The notes under the pieces are model-generated. The model did not search any database, was not told the DNA's origin, and was given only the letters and a program-made list of their open reading frames with translations. Positions 33,935 to 44,070 of a stretch of 64,000 bases of DNA are shown here, piece by piece. The position numbers and the translations under genes were made by a program. Source of the DNA: Paenibacillus glycanilyticus NBRC 16618 (GTDB taxonomy: Bacteria > Bacillota > Bacilli > Paenibacillales > Paenibacillaceae); the NCBI RefSeq assembly GCF_004000805.1, contig NZ_BILY01000004.1:62001-126000 (forward strand). Reading direction: 5' to 3'. Each line of letters opens with the position of its first letter. The first letter of the stretch is position 1.

Positions 33935-35382
33935 GAATTTGGGAATCCGTTCTGCTTATTATGCTGACCATTAGCACGATGACAATGAATCGAAATCAGT
34001 CTTACTTACGCTTCTTTTGTATGCTTTTGCCCGTTCCCATGATTGTTCATTTATTAACCGAAGGATATCGCTGGCAAATGGTTCCTTCGTATTTATTCGC
34101 TTTCTATTCGTTTGTGACCGCTGTTCCGGGATTATTCAAGCGAAAGCGCATGTCCCCCATCCGTATGGGATTGATACCCTCACTCGGATTGCTGCTGATG
34201 TGCTGGGCATTGCCTTATTTGATACCCGTTCCTTCGCTAGAGGTTCCGTCGGGAAATAACCCGGTCGGTACAGTCATGTATCACTGGATTGACACAAGCA
34301 GGCCCGAGCAGACTATGGAGAAGACGAATAAATACCGTGAGATGAACGTTCAAATCTGGTATCCGGCACAAGTCAAAGGAAGAATACAGCAGGCTCCGTA
34401 TATTCCCGAACTAACCGGCTTGAGCCATTACATAAACCAGCGCTTGCATATTCCTTCCTTCTTGCTGAGCTACATGCGCCTTGCGAGGACGTATACCTAC
34501 ATGGATGCCGATATGGCGAATAATCAAAGCCTGTATCCAGTCGTTATCTTTTCCCATGGTTGGCCAGGCGCACGGTACGCCTATCATTATCTAGTCACGG
34601 ATTTAGCTAGCAAAGGTTATGTGGTAGCCGTAGTCGAGCACACCTACGGTACGCTTGCGACTGTTTATCCCGACGGTCGGATTATGTCCCAAAAAGCTCC
34701 TTCGGAATTTCAACTTCCGGCTTGGGACCGTATCATCGATAATGTTTGGGCGGAAGACGACAGCTTTGTGCTGGATCAGTTGGAAAAGCTGAACGAGGGA
34801 ATTATGGATAAACGGTTCAACCATCGTCTAAATCTGGAGGAAACCGCAATTGCCGGCCATTCTTTTGGCGGGGATGATGCCCTTGCCGTGCTTCGCAAGG
34901 ACAAAAGGTTCAAGGTGGGAATTAGTCTGGACGGCTCCTTTTACGGAAGTACACAGACCCCGCTTTCCGCGAATCAATCTTTTCTATGGATGTGCACCGA
35001 TAATTATTTGAATGGGCTAGGTCTGCCGGAACCAAGCGACAAGCAGTTGTCGGAAGAAGGGATACAACGAGCCGTTTATAATGACTGGATAGACAACTTC
35101 TATCGCAGAAAAGACCAAGCGATATCCGAAGGCGGTCAAATTTTGCAGCTTAAAGGGATAAAGCATTCAAGCTTCTCGGATTTTTACATGTACTCCCCTT
35201 TTCTGAAGTGGAAAGCCAAAGCACCGAATCCGAAGCAAAGCCATCGACTGATTCTGAAATACGTCGAGTTATATCTGGAACAGTATCTAAAGGGACATCC
35301 ATCGGGAGGAAGGTTCGAAAACCTGTCGCATCAAGACAACCGTGTCTTACTAAATCCTTCGGTCAACCACAGATCATCATAA
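33931..35382 (+). CDS. Membrane-anchored alpha/beta hydrolase, PAF-acetylhydrolase-like
   Basis: 483 residues from the ATG at 33931. Four membrane segments fill residues about 1-105 (IWESVLLIMLTISTM, FFCMLLPVPMIVHLL, SYLFAFYSFVTAVPGL, GLIPSLGLLLMCWALPYLI). The remaining part is an extracytoplasmic hydrolase: oxyanion-loop FSHGWPGARYAYH, nucleophile Ser in AIAGHSFGGDDAL, Asp in VGISLDGSF and His in GIKHSSFSDF. This Ser-Asp-His set and their spacing match the platelet-activating-factor acetylhydrolase family, whose bacterial members are dienelactone-hydrolase-like lipases or esterases. Substrate unknown. Translation appears coupled to the mini-ORF before it. Confidence 0.85.
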   Translation: MRIWESVLLIMLTISTMTMNRNQSYLRFFCMLLPVPMIVHLLTEGYRWQMVPSYLFAFYSFVTAVPGLFKRKRMSPIRMGLIPSLGLLLMCWALPYLIPVPSLEVPSGNNPVGTVMYHWIDTSRPEQTMEKTNKYREMNVQIWYPAQVKGRIQQAPYIPELTGLSHYINQRLHIPSFLLSYMRLARTYTYMDADMANNQSLYPVVIFSHGWPGARYAYHYLVTDLASKGYVVAVVEHTYGTLATVYPDGRIMSQKAPSEFQLPAWDRIIDNVWAEDDSFVLDQLEKLNEGIMDKRFNHRLNLEETAIAGHSFGGDDALAVLRKDKRFKVGISLDGSFYGSTQTPLSANQSFLWMCTDNYLNGLGLPEPSDKQLSEEGIQRAVYNDWIDNFYRRKDQAISEGGQILQLKGIKHSSFSDFYMYSPFLKWKAKAPNPKQSHRLILKYVELYLEQYLKGHPSGGRFENLSHQDNRVLLNPSVNHRSS

Positions 35383-35449
35383 TAAAAGTACCCAGCCTTG
35401 CTATATAGCAATGGCTTCCGCTTCAAATTAATGGAATTAAATTCTAAAG

Positions 35450-35481
35450 AAAAGAGCCCTTTTGCTGTAAAGGGCTCTTTT
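35450..35481. terminator. Bidirectional terminator between the hydrolase and ABC genes
   Basis: AAGAGCCCTTT pairs with AAAGGGCTCTT with A and T tracts on both sides, between convergent genes. Confidence 0.9.
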
Positions 35482-35559
35482 CTATGCTGATAGGAATAAA
35501 ACGATTATTAATTAAGCAGTTATGAGCATCAAGCCATAGCCGCTATTGAACAAAACCTT

Positions 35560-37378
35560 TTATGCCCCAACGTAATACTGAGCCTGCGCATTCCACAGCT
35601 CCGCGTATTTCCCGTCCCGTTCAGCGAGGAGCTTGTCATGGGAACCGCGTTGAATAAGCCGGCCCTCGTGAAACACGGCGATATCATGACAGAATCGGCA
35701 GGACGAGAGCCGGTGCGAGACGAAGATCGCCGTTTTACCGCCGATTAATTCATTAAACCGGGAATAAATCTCGAACTCCGCGATCGGGTCCAGTGCCGCC
35801 GTAGGTTCGTCTAATATCACGAAAGGCGCGTTCTTGTACAGCGCCCTTGCAAGTGCCACCTTCTGCGCTTCCCCTCCTGAAATCTCCACGCCGTCGTCAG
35901 AGAAATCCTTATGAAGGTAAGTATGAAGCCCTTCCGGCATGTTCCTTACCTTTTCGCTCAGCCCCGCCATAATAAGCGACTCCTCCGCCAATGCCGCGTC
36001 ATAACTCTCGGATGCGGCAACGTTATGGCCAAGGGAGAACGAATACAGTTTAAAATCTTGAAACACAACGCTGAATACGCCCATATATGCCGAATAGTCG
36101 TACTCTCTGATGTCGATGCCGTTTAACGTGACAACGCCCTCCGTAGGCTCGTAAAGCCGGCATAGCAGCTTAATCATCGCTGCCATTCAACCCCACGACG
36201 GCAAGCCGCTCGCCGATATTGAATTTCATGCTAAGGTTCTTAATGGCGTAATGGTCGGAACCAGGATATTTGAACGAGACGTCACGAAACTCAAATTCTA
36301 GTTCTTCTTGCGGGATTAGTCTGCTGCTAGCGCTATTTTGCATGTTGTCCGGCAGGTCAAGATACTCGAACACAAGGCTCAGATAAGGGTTGTTTGTTAT
36401 AAAATTGCCCACAACGGAGACCAGCTTGGCGAGCGCGCCTACAACGCCGGTCACTGCGCCGATGTACTGCACCACGCTGCCTAAAGGATACATGCCATAT
36501 AGCGCCCTCAGGCCGATAAAGAGATACACGCAGCCGCCTAGTACGGCATTCATAGCCGCTGCCAAGGCGTTGTTTTTTCCGACCAGGTTAAAAATGCGGT
36601 ACCAGTACTCCGCTCCAACCGATTTATTGTAATGATCCTCTATCGCCGGCGCCTGTTTATAGAGTCGAATGTCCTTGGCGGCATTCTTTGCCTGCATGTA
36701 TTCGTTGAAGAAATCCACATAGGTATTTGCCTTCGGGTTATCCTCGAACACCTTCTTCTGAATTCTCTCCTCCCTCTTTTTGATTAAATAAGTGAAGGGA
36801 ATCATGGACAGGATGAGGAGAATCAGCAAAACGGTAGCATACGGTGAGGTTATAAACGTCTGCTCGTAGGAAGAAGCGGACGTGAACATCCCGATAACCA
36901 GTATGATAGATAAAATCAGTTCAAAAAGAGGCTGCAATAGTTCCGGCAGACTGTAATGCAGACGCAGAAGGCCAAGCCCGTTTCCGTTCGACTTCGCTTC
37001 AATATCCGCTAACCTCTCATTATTCATCGTATCTTCCACTTGATCGTAGTTCAGCTGCATGTACCGGTTACCCAGGAAGAAGTAGAAACGCGCCCACAAC
37101 GTGCTGTTTAAGGTCGTGATCCGTCGGTTAACCGCGGCATTGATAGCCGAACCGGCAAAAGCAAGTCCTACTGCGAGTACGGCATACAGCGTAATGCGCC
37201 CGGTGTCGCGCTCGCCGGCCAGCTCGTTGATGATCTGGGCGGATAGGAAGAGCACCATTAAGGGCTGAACCGCTTTAATAAAGGAGGAGGCGACGGTAAG
37301 CGGAATGTAGGTTGGCGTTAAGCGATTTACGATGCCGTATCCTCGGACCAGGTTACGCCAGATGGAACGCTCCTTCAT
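35560..37378 (-). pseudogene. ABC exporter half-transporter with destroyed Walker A
   Basis: Minus-strand ATG at 37378, preceded by GGAGGTGACCGATC, opens a 402-codon frame with six membrane helices and the start of the ATPase (YAIKNLSMKFNIGERLAVVG). It stops right after VGLNGSDD. A second frame resumes at MAAMIKLLCRLYEPTEGVV and carries the signature SGGEAQK, Walker B FVILDEPTAALD and the switch His. The Walker A should read GLNGAGKT-AMIKLLC; 11 nt coding for its AGK(S/T) core are missing, which also shifts the frame. Both an ATP-binding loss and a frameshift make it inactive. Confidence 0.85.
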
Positions 37379-39199
37379 GATCGGTCACCTCCCCATCCTT
37401 ATAATAATGAGACTGCACATTAAACATCTCGGCATATTTCCCGCCATATCTCATGAGCTCATCGTGCGTGCCGCACTCGGCGATGCCGCCGCCGTCGATT
37501 AATAGAATCCTGTCACAGAAGCGCGTGCTTGCCAGCCTATGAGAGATGTAAATCGATGTTCGCCCTGCAGTCAGTTCGGCGTATCGCTGGTAAATCTCGC
37601 TTTCGGCGATCGGGTCAAGCGCAGCGGTAGGTTCATCCAAGATGATAACCGGCGCGTCTTTGTACAGCGCGCGCGCAAGCGCAAGCTTCTGCTTCTCGCC
37701 GCCCGAGAGTTCGATAGCGTCAGCATGCACCCGGCGTACTAGAAGCGTGGATTCCCCTTTCTCAAGCCCTCTAACCTTATCCATAAGCCCGGACATGACG
37801 AGACATTTCTCTACCTTCCCGTAGTCCGTCTCTTCCGGTGACTGCTGCGAGATATTGCCGGCAATATCACAGCAGAAGAGATGAATATCCTGAAATACCG
37901 TTGAAAAAAGCGAAAAATATTCGTCTCTGTTATAACGCGTGATGTCGACGCCGCCGAGCGTAATCTCCCCGCATGTCGGCTGGTAAAGTCCGCATAATAA
38001 CTTAATAAGCGTCGTCTTGCCCGCTCCGTTCGCCCCGACAATGGCGATGCGCTCCCCCGGCTTGATCTCGAAATCGATGCTTGAAAGGGTTGGTTCTTTA
38101 GCATCCGGATAGGTGTATCCGACGTTTTTTAATGTAATCGTAGGAGGAAGAAGATCGCCGGAAGGCAGCGCATGGCCGGGGCCGGTATTCGAAAGATCGG
38201 AACATCCAGATAATCTCGTATGTCCGACAGCTCGCTTAAGGCACGAATCAGCTCGCTTGCGCTGGTCAATATACCCGACAACCAGCCCGCAAATGCCCCG
38301 ATGGCGGCGAATACGAGGACGAAGCTGCCCAATGTCATTTCGCCGTTCAACAGCAAATAAATTAGAAACGCGTATGAAGCACCGTCACGAATGAGACTAA
38401 GCGCCGCATCCGATAACTGAGCCTTCATATCGCCAGCCGCTACCTTTTGCTCCTTATCGGTGGAGGAACCGAGTACGTTTTGAAAAATACCGCGGATTAA
38501 GCTGCCAAGATCATAGAGACGTACGTCTTTACCGCCGGACGGCTCTTTCGATACCTTCTGAAGATACCAGAGCTTTCCTTGAAGCTTTGACCGTTCTTCT
38601 CGCGTGTCCCTCTCAACCTTACGTGCACGGGAGAGCGCAAGCCAATTGATTCCGGCAGAAATGGCCAGCAAGAGAATAATAAGGGGATGTACCGAGACGA
38701 TAACTGTTCCATATACAAGAAAACCCAATACGTTCATTAGAAGCTGCGATAGGTTTCTCGGTATGTTGGAGGCGGGAGAGTGATTGCTCTGCATGGCCCG
38801 CCACGCCTTCTCGCCCCGTTTGGCGTATCCGGGGCTTTCCAGCACCTCGTAGTCCATATTTAGATGCTTATGCATGACGGTTTGGAGGTGCTTCAATATG
38901 CTGATGGTACCTACGGATTCATGGGTGATGAGATCGGCATAGCTTTTAGCACTGTTAAGCGCGGCCAGGAGAAGCGCCATGAGGCCTACCGACAGTATAA
39001 ACTCGCTTGGCGTGACTCCCGCAGTGATGTTATCGATGACAATTTTAGGCATGTAGATGCTTACAAAAGGCACGCCGACGCCAACAAGCGCCGAGACGGC
39101 ACAGCAAATGAGCGTTAGCGGCCTCGCCCGCCAATGCAGCTGCATGGAGTACATGATGTTTGACCACGCAGAGTACGCAGCTTTTTTCTCTGTTGACAC
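37353..39199 (-). pseudogene. Partner ABC exporter half-transporter with a one-base frameshift
   Basis: Start is a GTG at 39199 behind TTAGGAGG. The membrane domain reads normally to LDVPIF near 38195. There the frame breaks: one T is missing from a T run, and the continuation SNTGPGHALPSGDLLPPTIT is in another frame. It then runs intact through Walker A (GANGAGKTTLIKLLCGLY), signature SGGEKQK, Walker B (VIILDEPTAALDP) and SHRLASTRFCDRI to 37353. The 3' end overlaps the start of the neighbouring ABC gene by 26 nt, as in heterodimeric exporters. One base would restore it, so a sequencing error is possible. Confidence 0.8.
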
Positions 39200-39292
39200 T
39201 CTAAAACCTCCTAAAAAGAATTGTTTGAAGAGCACTGTCGAAATCAGCATTGCATACACATGGATATCAACCTATCAAGCAATAGAAGGACA

Positions 39293-40591
39293 TCAAATAC
39301 CGCCAGCCAAAATCTTTTTTATGCTTATTAATTGAACGCATACGCATAACACTTTAATCGCTAACTCGAGTTCCTTAATTGAAGGGAAAGTTGGCGCTAT
39401 TCGAATATTCCGATCTCTCGGATCTTTTCCATAAGGATATGTAGCACCTGCGTTCGTTAATGTGACCCCGATTTGGGCTGCCATATTTACAACTTCTTTT
39501 GCACAACCGTCCAACGTGTTAAGACTAATGAAATAGCCGCCATTGGGCTTATTCCATTCGGCAATATTTTTCCCGCCTAAATCCACCTCAAGCTGATGTA
39601 AAACCAAATCAAATTTAGGTTTAATAATAGCAGCCTGCTTCTTCATATGAACATTCAAATTATCCAGACTTCGCAGGAAACGAACGTGCCGAAGTTGGTT
39701 TATCTTATCCGGACCAATGGTTTGAATTCCAAGCTGTTTCTTTATAAAATTCACATTTTCTTCGCTGGATGCTATCATCGCAACGCCTGAACCAGGAAAC
39801 GTAATTTTGGAAGTAGAGCTAAACATATAAACGCGGTTCGGATATCCTGCAGTATTGCAAGCAGCGAGGATATTTTTCAACTGATCGGGCTTATCGGTTA
39901 AATGGTGAACGGTATATGCATCATCCCAAAATATGCGAAAATCCCTTGCTTTTGTCTTCATGCAGGCGAGCCTATCAACTATCTTATCGGAGTAAGTGAT
40001 TCCATCAGGATTACTATACTTGGGAACGCACCAAATACCTTTTATGGAATCGTCTTCACTTACAAGCCTTTCAATGGTATCCATATCCGGGCCATCTTGA
40101 TTCATGTCTATGGTTATCATCTCAATATTTAAGAGTTCGCAGATTGCGAAATGCCTGTCGTAACCGGGACTCGGGCAAAGAAATTTAACTTTCGGGAGTT
40201 TCCCCCATGGCATTTCGCCTTCGCTGACTCCGAATAGCATCGCTCTGGATAGAGCATCGTACATCATATTCAGGCTGGAATTCCCACCGATAATGATTTC
40301 TTTGGTACTCACCCCAAGCATTTGAGCAAATAATTCCTTCGCTTCGTCTATTCCATCAACTCCCCCATAATTGCGGCAGTCTATACCATCCATAGCTTTT
40401 ATTTGATCATCAGATTTCAATATATCAAGCATTTCCATAGAAAGCTCAAGCTGTTCAGGACAAGGCTTCCCTCTGGACATATCCAATTTCAGATTCCGAT
40501 TCTTGTACTCGTTGTATTCTCCCTGTAACTCTTGATAGAGATCCTTAAGTTCATCTGTACCTAATTTCAAAAAATCGGTTCCAAGATTCAT
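39293..40591 (-). CDS. PLP-dependent aminotransferase (type Ic aspartate-aminotransferase-like)
   Basis: 432 residues from the ATG at 40591 (MNLGTDFLKLGTDELKDLYQ; GGGAGAGTGGGGAA upstream). LKLDMSRGKPCPEQLELS, WCVPKYSNPDGITYSD and the PLP lysine in FSSTSKITFPGSG mark the fold-type-I family Pfam calls an alanine-glyoxylate/MocR-like aminotransferase (type Ic aspartate aminotransferases). The usual C-terminal IRIAPTFPS motif is present. It probably exchanges amino groups between an amino acid and a keto acid in the cytoplasm. A tiny ORF and a terminator lie in its leader. Specificity cannot be read here. Confidence 0.88.
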   Translation of the reverse strand: MNLGTDFLKLGTDELKDLYQELQGEYNEYKNRNLKLDMSRGKPCPEQLELSMEMLDILKSDDQIKAMDGIDCRNYGGVDGIDEAKELFAQMLGVSTKEIIIGGNSSLNMMYDALSRAMLFGVSEGEMPWGKLPKVKFLCPSPGYDRHFAICELLNIEMITIDMNQDGPDMDTIERLVSEDDSIKGIWCVPKYSNPDGITYSDKIVDRLACMKTKARDFRIFWDDAYTVHHLTDKPDQLKNILAACNTAGYPNRVYMFSSTSKITFPGSGVAMIASSEENVNFIKKQLGIQTIGPDKINQLRHVRFLRSLDNLNVHMKKQAAIIKPKFDLVLHQLEVDLGGKNIAEWNKPNGGYFISLNTLDGCAKEVVNMAAQIGVTLTNAGATYPYGKDPRDRNIRIAPTFPSIKELELAIKVLCVCVQLISIKKILAGGI

Positions 40592-40663
40592 TTCCCCACT
40601 CTCCCACACATGCGTTTTGAAAATTATACCATATTTATCAAAGATAACTGCCCTATGGTTCAA

Positions 40664-40700
40664 TAAAAAGGAGCAGTTGCTGCGTTTAGCAAACTGCTCC
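40664..40700 (-). terminator. Terminator between the tiny ORF and the aminotransferase gene
   Basis: Minus-strand stem GGAGCAGTT / AACTGCTCC followed by TTTTTATTG. It comes directly after the tiny ORF (40711-40758) and 73 bp before the aminotransferase start, so it may act as an attenuator. Confidence 0.82.
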
Positions 40701-40710
40701 TGAATTTGAA

Positions 40711-40758
40711 CTAAATAGTAAAATCAATCGGCATCCCACATGGCATTAATGGAGTCAT
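40711..40758 (-). CDS. 15-residue peptide ORF (MTPLMPCGMPIDFTI)
   Basis: AAAAAGGAGGTACTA stands 5' of the ATG at 40758, an excellent ribosome site for an ORF of only 15 codons, MTPLMPCGMPIDFTI. Upstream is a stem-loop AGCTATC / GATAGCT (40791-40811) and a TATATAAT box near 40826-40833. Downstream lies a terminator. This is the layout of either a leader peptide controlling the aminotransferase or an independent small peptide gene. It contains one Cys, three Met and three Pro; no family is recognised. Confidence 0.55.
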   Translation of the reverse strand: MTPLMPCGMPIDFTI

Positions 40759-40884
40759 TAGTACCTCCTTTTTATAATTACATGCTATTCAGCTATCGTC
40801 TCCAGATAGCTTAATACCACAATGATTATATATGCACAGTAGCTTTATCGGTATCAATATAAAAAAATCTGCAAGTTGTCTTCA

Positions 40885-41643
40885 CTAGGATTTCCAAGTC
40901 TCTCCACCATCTGTTGTTTTAAATTCAACTGACTCTGTATTCGAGATGCCCACAAATTCAATCTTTAATGTTCCTTGCTTTGTATCTTTTTCATTGAAAA
41001 TGGGTGGGTACGCATTACCGTATTGATATCCCTTAGGGATATCAATACTCTGAACACTCCAGCTTTTCCCTCCATCTTTTGTGCGATAAAGTGGCACCAA
41101 TTCCGTTCCATGCTGGGATGCTGCAACCCAGCCATTCTTGTCATCACTAAAAGTTACGCCTGTTACATAACCATCTATAACTTGAGAGATGTCATTAACG
41201 AGGGCCCAAGACTTTCCGTTGTCTTTAGATTTATAGAGGGTCTTCCCCATTTGCCCAGCTGACGGTTCAGAAGTGAGCAGAAGCCAGCTAACATTTGAAT
41301 TAGGAACAATTGAGGCAAAGATACTTTCTTTTACGACGTATTTTTCCCAGTCCTTACTAATCGGCACGTTTGATGTACCACCGTTTGTTTTTACAGTAAG
41401 GGAAGAAACACTGTTCCTATAAAGCACCAGTTGCTTATCTTGCGAATTTGATGAGAAGGAAGCCAGTAATCCATCCTCTTTGTGTTCGCTAGCTGTAGTT
41501 GGTTGGGTAGACATAACTGTTGATTGAGTAAAGGTCGGTTGAGATAGGGTCAAGGATGGATTTGAAGATTCACCTTTTTCTTCACTCGTACAACCAGATA
41601 ACAAAATAAAGAAAACAATCAGCGCAATGGATAATTTTTTCAC
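40885..41643 (-). CDS. Lipoprotein with BNR/Ycf48-type repeats
   Basis: 252 residues from a GTG at 41643 behind AAGGAGGTGCTTTTG (the ATG at 41679 lies upstream of this site). The signal sequence ends in the lipobox FILLSGCTSEE. Two or three Asp-box repeats follow: YKSKDNGKSWALVND, YRTKDGGKSWSVQSI and EFKTTDGGETWKS, giving a partial beta-propeller like Ycf48 or sialidase-type proteins. A Ser/Thr/Gln-rich linker separates the anchor. No catalytic residues are seen; probably an extracellular binding protein. Confidence 0.8.
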   Translation of the reverse strand: MKKLSIALIVFFILLSGCTSEEKGESSNPSLTLSQPTFTQSTVMSTQPTTASEHKEDGLLASFSSNSQDKQLVLYRNSVSSLTVKTNGGTSNVPISKDWEKYVVKESIFASIVPNSNVSWLLLTSEPSAGQMGKTLYKSKDNGKSWALVNDISQVIDGYVTGVTFSDDKNGWVAASQHGTELVPLYRTKDGGKSWSVQSIDIPKGYQYGNAYPPIFNEKDTKQGTLKIEFVGISNTESVEFKTTDGGETWKS

Positions 41644-41736
41644 CAAAAGCACCTCCTTCTTATATGACTCAGGAATCACCGGATTAGTTGCTCCTAATTG
41701 ATTTGCAGACGATATTAAACTGCTTTTACTTCAATA

Positions 41737-41776
41737 ACAAACCAGCAGCAGATCTCTGATCTGCTGCTGGTTTGTT
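41737..41776. repeat. Palindromic intergenic repeat, copy A
   Basis: AACAAACCAGCAGCAGATC pairs perfectly with its inverted copy GATCTGCTGCTGGTTTGTT around TC. Flanks (TTCAATA ahead, TGTTCTCAACTTAG behind) recur around copies B-E. Probably doubles as a terminator for the converging frames. Confidence 0.7.
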
Positions 41777-41827
41777 GTTCTCAACTTAGTGTAACACAAT
41801 ACCCATTAACTCTCGTTATTGGTACTG

Positions 41828-42325
41828 TTATACGCTGCGGTCAAGCAGATTCACTACTTCCTCTCGCGTGAGTGACATTTGTTTCATCATTAACTCAATC
41901 AGTTCTTCCGTAAAAACCATCTTTACATTCCCCCCGAAACGAGCTATATGCTCAGAATAGGCTTGCAGCGCCTCCTCCCTGACAATCGGGTGAATAAATG
42001 AAATATAGCCAGTCTCTAACTCAAGATAATCCCGGCTAACTTCTCTTATACATGCTTCTATGACTGCTTCATTAATACCTTTACTCGGATACCATACTTC
42101 CAATGAACGAGGATACAAGCCACGCTCGTTGCGTGGCAACTTCTCATAAGGCAATTCATAAAGATCATCGTCTTCTGGACGGTCATAATAGTAGTGATAG
42201 CGGACCTCATCTCCAACAAGGAAAGCTTCTATTTTCTGAACGAAGTCCGCCTCATCAGGATCATCCTTCAACTCCTCGACCGCGTTTCGAAAGTAATTTT
42301 TCGTGCAAACACAGAGTGAAATCAA
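41828..42325 (-). CDS. Hypothetical protein
   Basis: 165 residues from a TTG at 42325 with AGAGGAATAAG upstream. It is acidic at the N-terminus (VEELKDDPDEADF) and contains DEVRYHYYYDRPEDDDLYEL and a C-terminal helical part EELIELMMKQMSLTREEVVN. No signal peptide or membrane helix. No family is recognised. Codon use matches the AT-richer surroundings. Confidence 0.6.
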   Translation of the reverse strand: MISLCVCTKNYFRNAVEELKDDPDEADFVQKIEAFLVGDEVRYHYYYDRPEDDDLYELPYEKLPRNERGLYPRSLEVWYPSKGINEAVIEACIREVSRDYLELETGYISFIHPIVREEALQAYSEHIARFGGNVKMVFTEELIELMMKQMSLTREEVVNLLDRSV

Positions 42326-42477
42326 CTTATTCCTCTGCTTGTTTTACGTAAACACTTGTTGTCAAAAGCTTGAACTCCCTTCCGTTACGAGCAGTGAATT
42401 CAGATAAAGATACTCTAAAATATTGCAAAACAGTAGCCGATTACTGTTGGCTGCGATCAGTTTGATTTGAACTATCG

Positions 42478-43245
42478 TTACCCGTTAGAGCACAATGCAT
42501 CCTCAGTTCGGTCTTTCATTGCGCATACCATTTTAAAGAAAACATCAAGCAACCATAATTCGATTCTCTTGCGGTTCTCCATAAACTTAATATTTTGTTC
42601 TGATGCGAAACGGGGTTTTGAACGGATGGATGAAATCCATACTTGCTGGTCGCGCACACTAGGTTGGGTTAAATAAATTAAGATTGGATTCATAGCAGCA
42701 ATTTGATGGGCGATTCCTTGAATATGCTGCTCAATTTGGCTATCAGAGGCTTGATAATGTTTTAGCAAATCATGAATTTGATGCTGAAAAAACACCGCTT
42801 CAAGTACATAAACGGTATCGGTAAGGCTGGCAAGCTCGACGAAACGAGCCCAATGGCGTTGGATTAAATATGTAAACTCTGACTGCGCAACTATAGGCAT
42901 TTCCGCCCAGCATAACTCACGGGATTTCAACTCTGCATTGAGCGCAATTTGTCCGTTGAACTCCTTAACCCCACGATAGGGCAGTAAAAAATTGCTACCA
43001 TCCTTTATAGCCCGTAAACTGATATCGTTAGCTAGGTTCGGATAACGTTCCAGAAATTCATTATATTCCTCTTCTCGAAAGAGTGCATGCCAGTTTAAGC
43101 TTGCTGGATGCCCTTCGGCACCTTCATCATAAAAAACAGACGATTTGCCTTGTTGCACAAGATAGTGATGCAATCGTTCCGCTAACGTTGATTTACCAGT
43201 GCCGCACAACCCTTCGACCAAGATTAACTTGCAATCTTTCTGCAT
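42478..43245 (-). CDS. P-loop nucleotide kinase-like protein
   Basis: 255 residues from the ATG at 43245, directly after AGGAGGAAATTGC. The Walker A GLCGTGKSTLAERLHHYL (residues about 12-29) is followed by an adenylate-kinase-like core with no clear lid. It resembles thymidylate-kinase-like or phosphotransferase-like ATPases, often found as lone genes in Bacillus and Paenibacillus. Substrate unknown. The 3' end runs into a remnant of the dispersed palindrome's right flank (TTACCCGTTAGAGC). Confidence 0.75.
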   Translation of the reverse strand: MQKDCKLILVEGLCGTGKSTLAERLHHYLVQQGKSSVFYDEGAEGHPASLNWHALFREEEYNEFLERYPNLANDISLRAIKDGSNFLLPYRGVKEFNGQIALNAELKSRELCWAEMPIVAQSEFTYLIQRHWARFVELASLTDTVYVLEAVFFQHQIHDLLKHYQASDSQIEQHIQGIAHQIAAMNPILIYLTQPSVRDQQVWISSIRSKPRFASEQNIKFMENRKRIELWLLDVFFKMVCAMKDRTEDALCSNG

Positions 43246-43269
43246 GCAATTTCCTCCTAACAACGAAGT

Positions 43270-43716
43270 TTACTTTGAGATTCTGAAGATTGGAATACTC
43301 TTGTCACCCAGATTTTCGCATTTATCTAATATATATTCATATGAGTCTGATTTTTCATTCAAGCTAATACTCTTACACTGATACACCTTTTTCCCTCTGT
43401 CATTCTCTGCACTCATACCATCTCTTGTATTATCAATTGTCCAAGTAATTTCTTTTCCATTTGAACGCACATCATATATCCAGTATCCCCCATCAATAAC
43501 TGGTGGGATTAACATGAGATAGTCTCCATCACCATTATTATGTCGTTGAACCAACTCATTCAGTCTCTTAATATCCTTTTTGTCGAATCGGGTAAGGATA
43601 ATGTTTTGTGTGTCATTCGTTTTCGAAGTATTATTTTGCGTAAGAGTTAAGGTTAGAATAATAACCAAAACCGCAATAATCCCAATTAAAACTCCGATTG
43701 TAAGCTTGGTATTCAA
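43270..43716 (-). CDS. Membrane-anchored small protein, DUF4362-like
   Basis: 148 residues. An N-terminal helix (LTIGVLIGIIAVLVIILTLT) anchors an outside domain with IILTRFDKKDIKRLNELVQR, ITWTIDNTRDGMS, a Cys near residue 113 (VYQCKSISL) and a second Cys (LDKCENLG). The DNTRD motif and the two Cys recall DUF4362 lipoproteins, whose function is unknown; the call is from memory. A strong ribosome site is not obvious; the start is the ATG at 43716. Confidence 0.55.
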   Translation of the reverse strand: MNTKLTIGVLIGIIAVLVIILTLTLTQNNTSKTNDTQNIILTRFDKKDIKRLNELVQRHNNGDGDYLMLIPPVIDGGYWIYDVRSNGKEITWTIDNTRDGMSAENDRGKKVYQCKSISLNEKSDSYEYILDKCENLGDKSIPIFRISK

Positions 43717-43785
43717 TTAGGCCCCCCCTTAATAACTACATTTTGAATATTGACGCATAATGTTCTTGAAAGTCGCGTTAAAACA

Positions 43786-43821
43786 AAAGCTGCAGTTGAT
43801 CCTCCGATCTGCTGCAGCTTT
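43786..43821. repeat. Palindromic intergenic repeat, copy C
   Basis: AAAGCTGCAG pairs with CTGCAGCTTT; the inner TTGATCCTCCGATCTG resembles copies A and D. The right flank TATTTATTGAACTAATG matches the family. It stands in a 354-bp gap without genes, otherwise holding only AT-rich sequence and the leader of the gene at 44071. Confidence 0.65.
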
Positions 43822-44070
43822 ATTTATTGAACTAATGTGTCAGAATTAATACGTTCCCAATAGTAGTCTGCTATTTCATCAATTGAGTCGTAGAGTGGTA
43901 CTTCCCTTTACGGTTAGGGCGTTTTTTAACTAATCAAACGGAGTTAGCAATTGGTGCGTATGCATAAAAAGTATTTATATACATTTAATCCCATATCATA
44001 GTAAAATGAACGAAAACATTTTACCTACTTTACGGTTTTTGAGAGTAAAAAAGAGGAGGTGCGCATTACG

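Noticed and set aside
37811..38104. A 97-codon minus-strand frame inside the second ABC gene
   Set aside because: Wrong frame; the real frame carries an intact Walker A and joins the downstream part.
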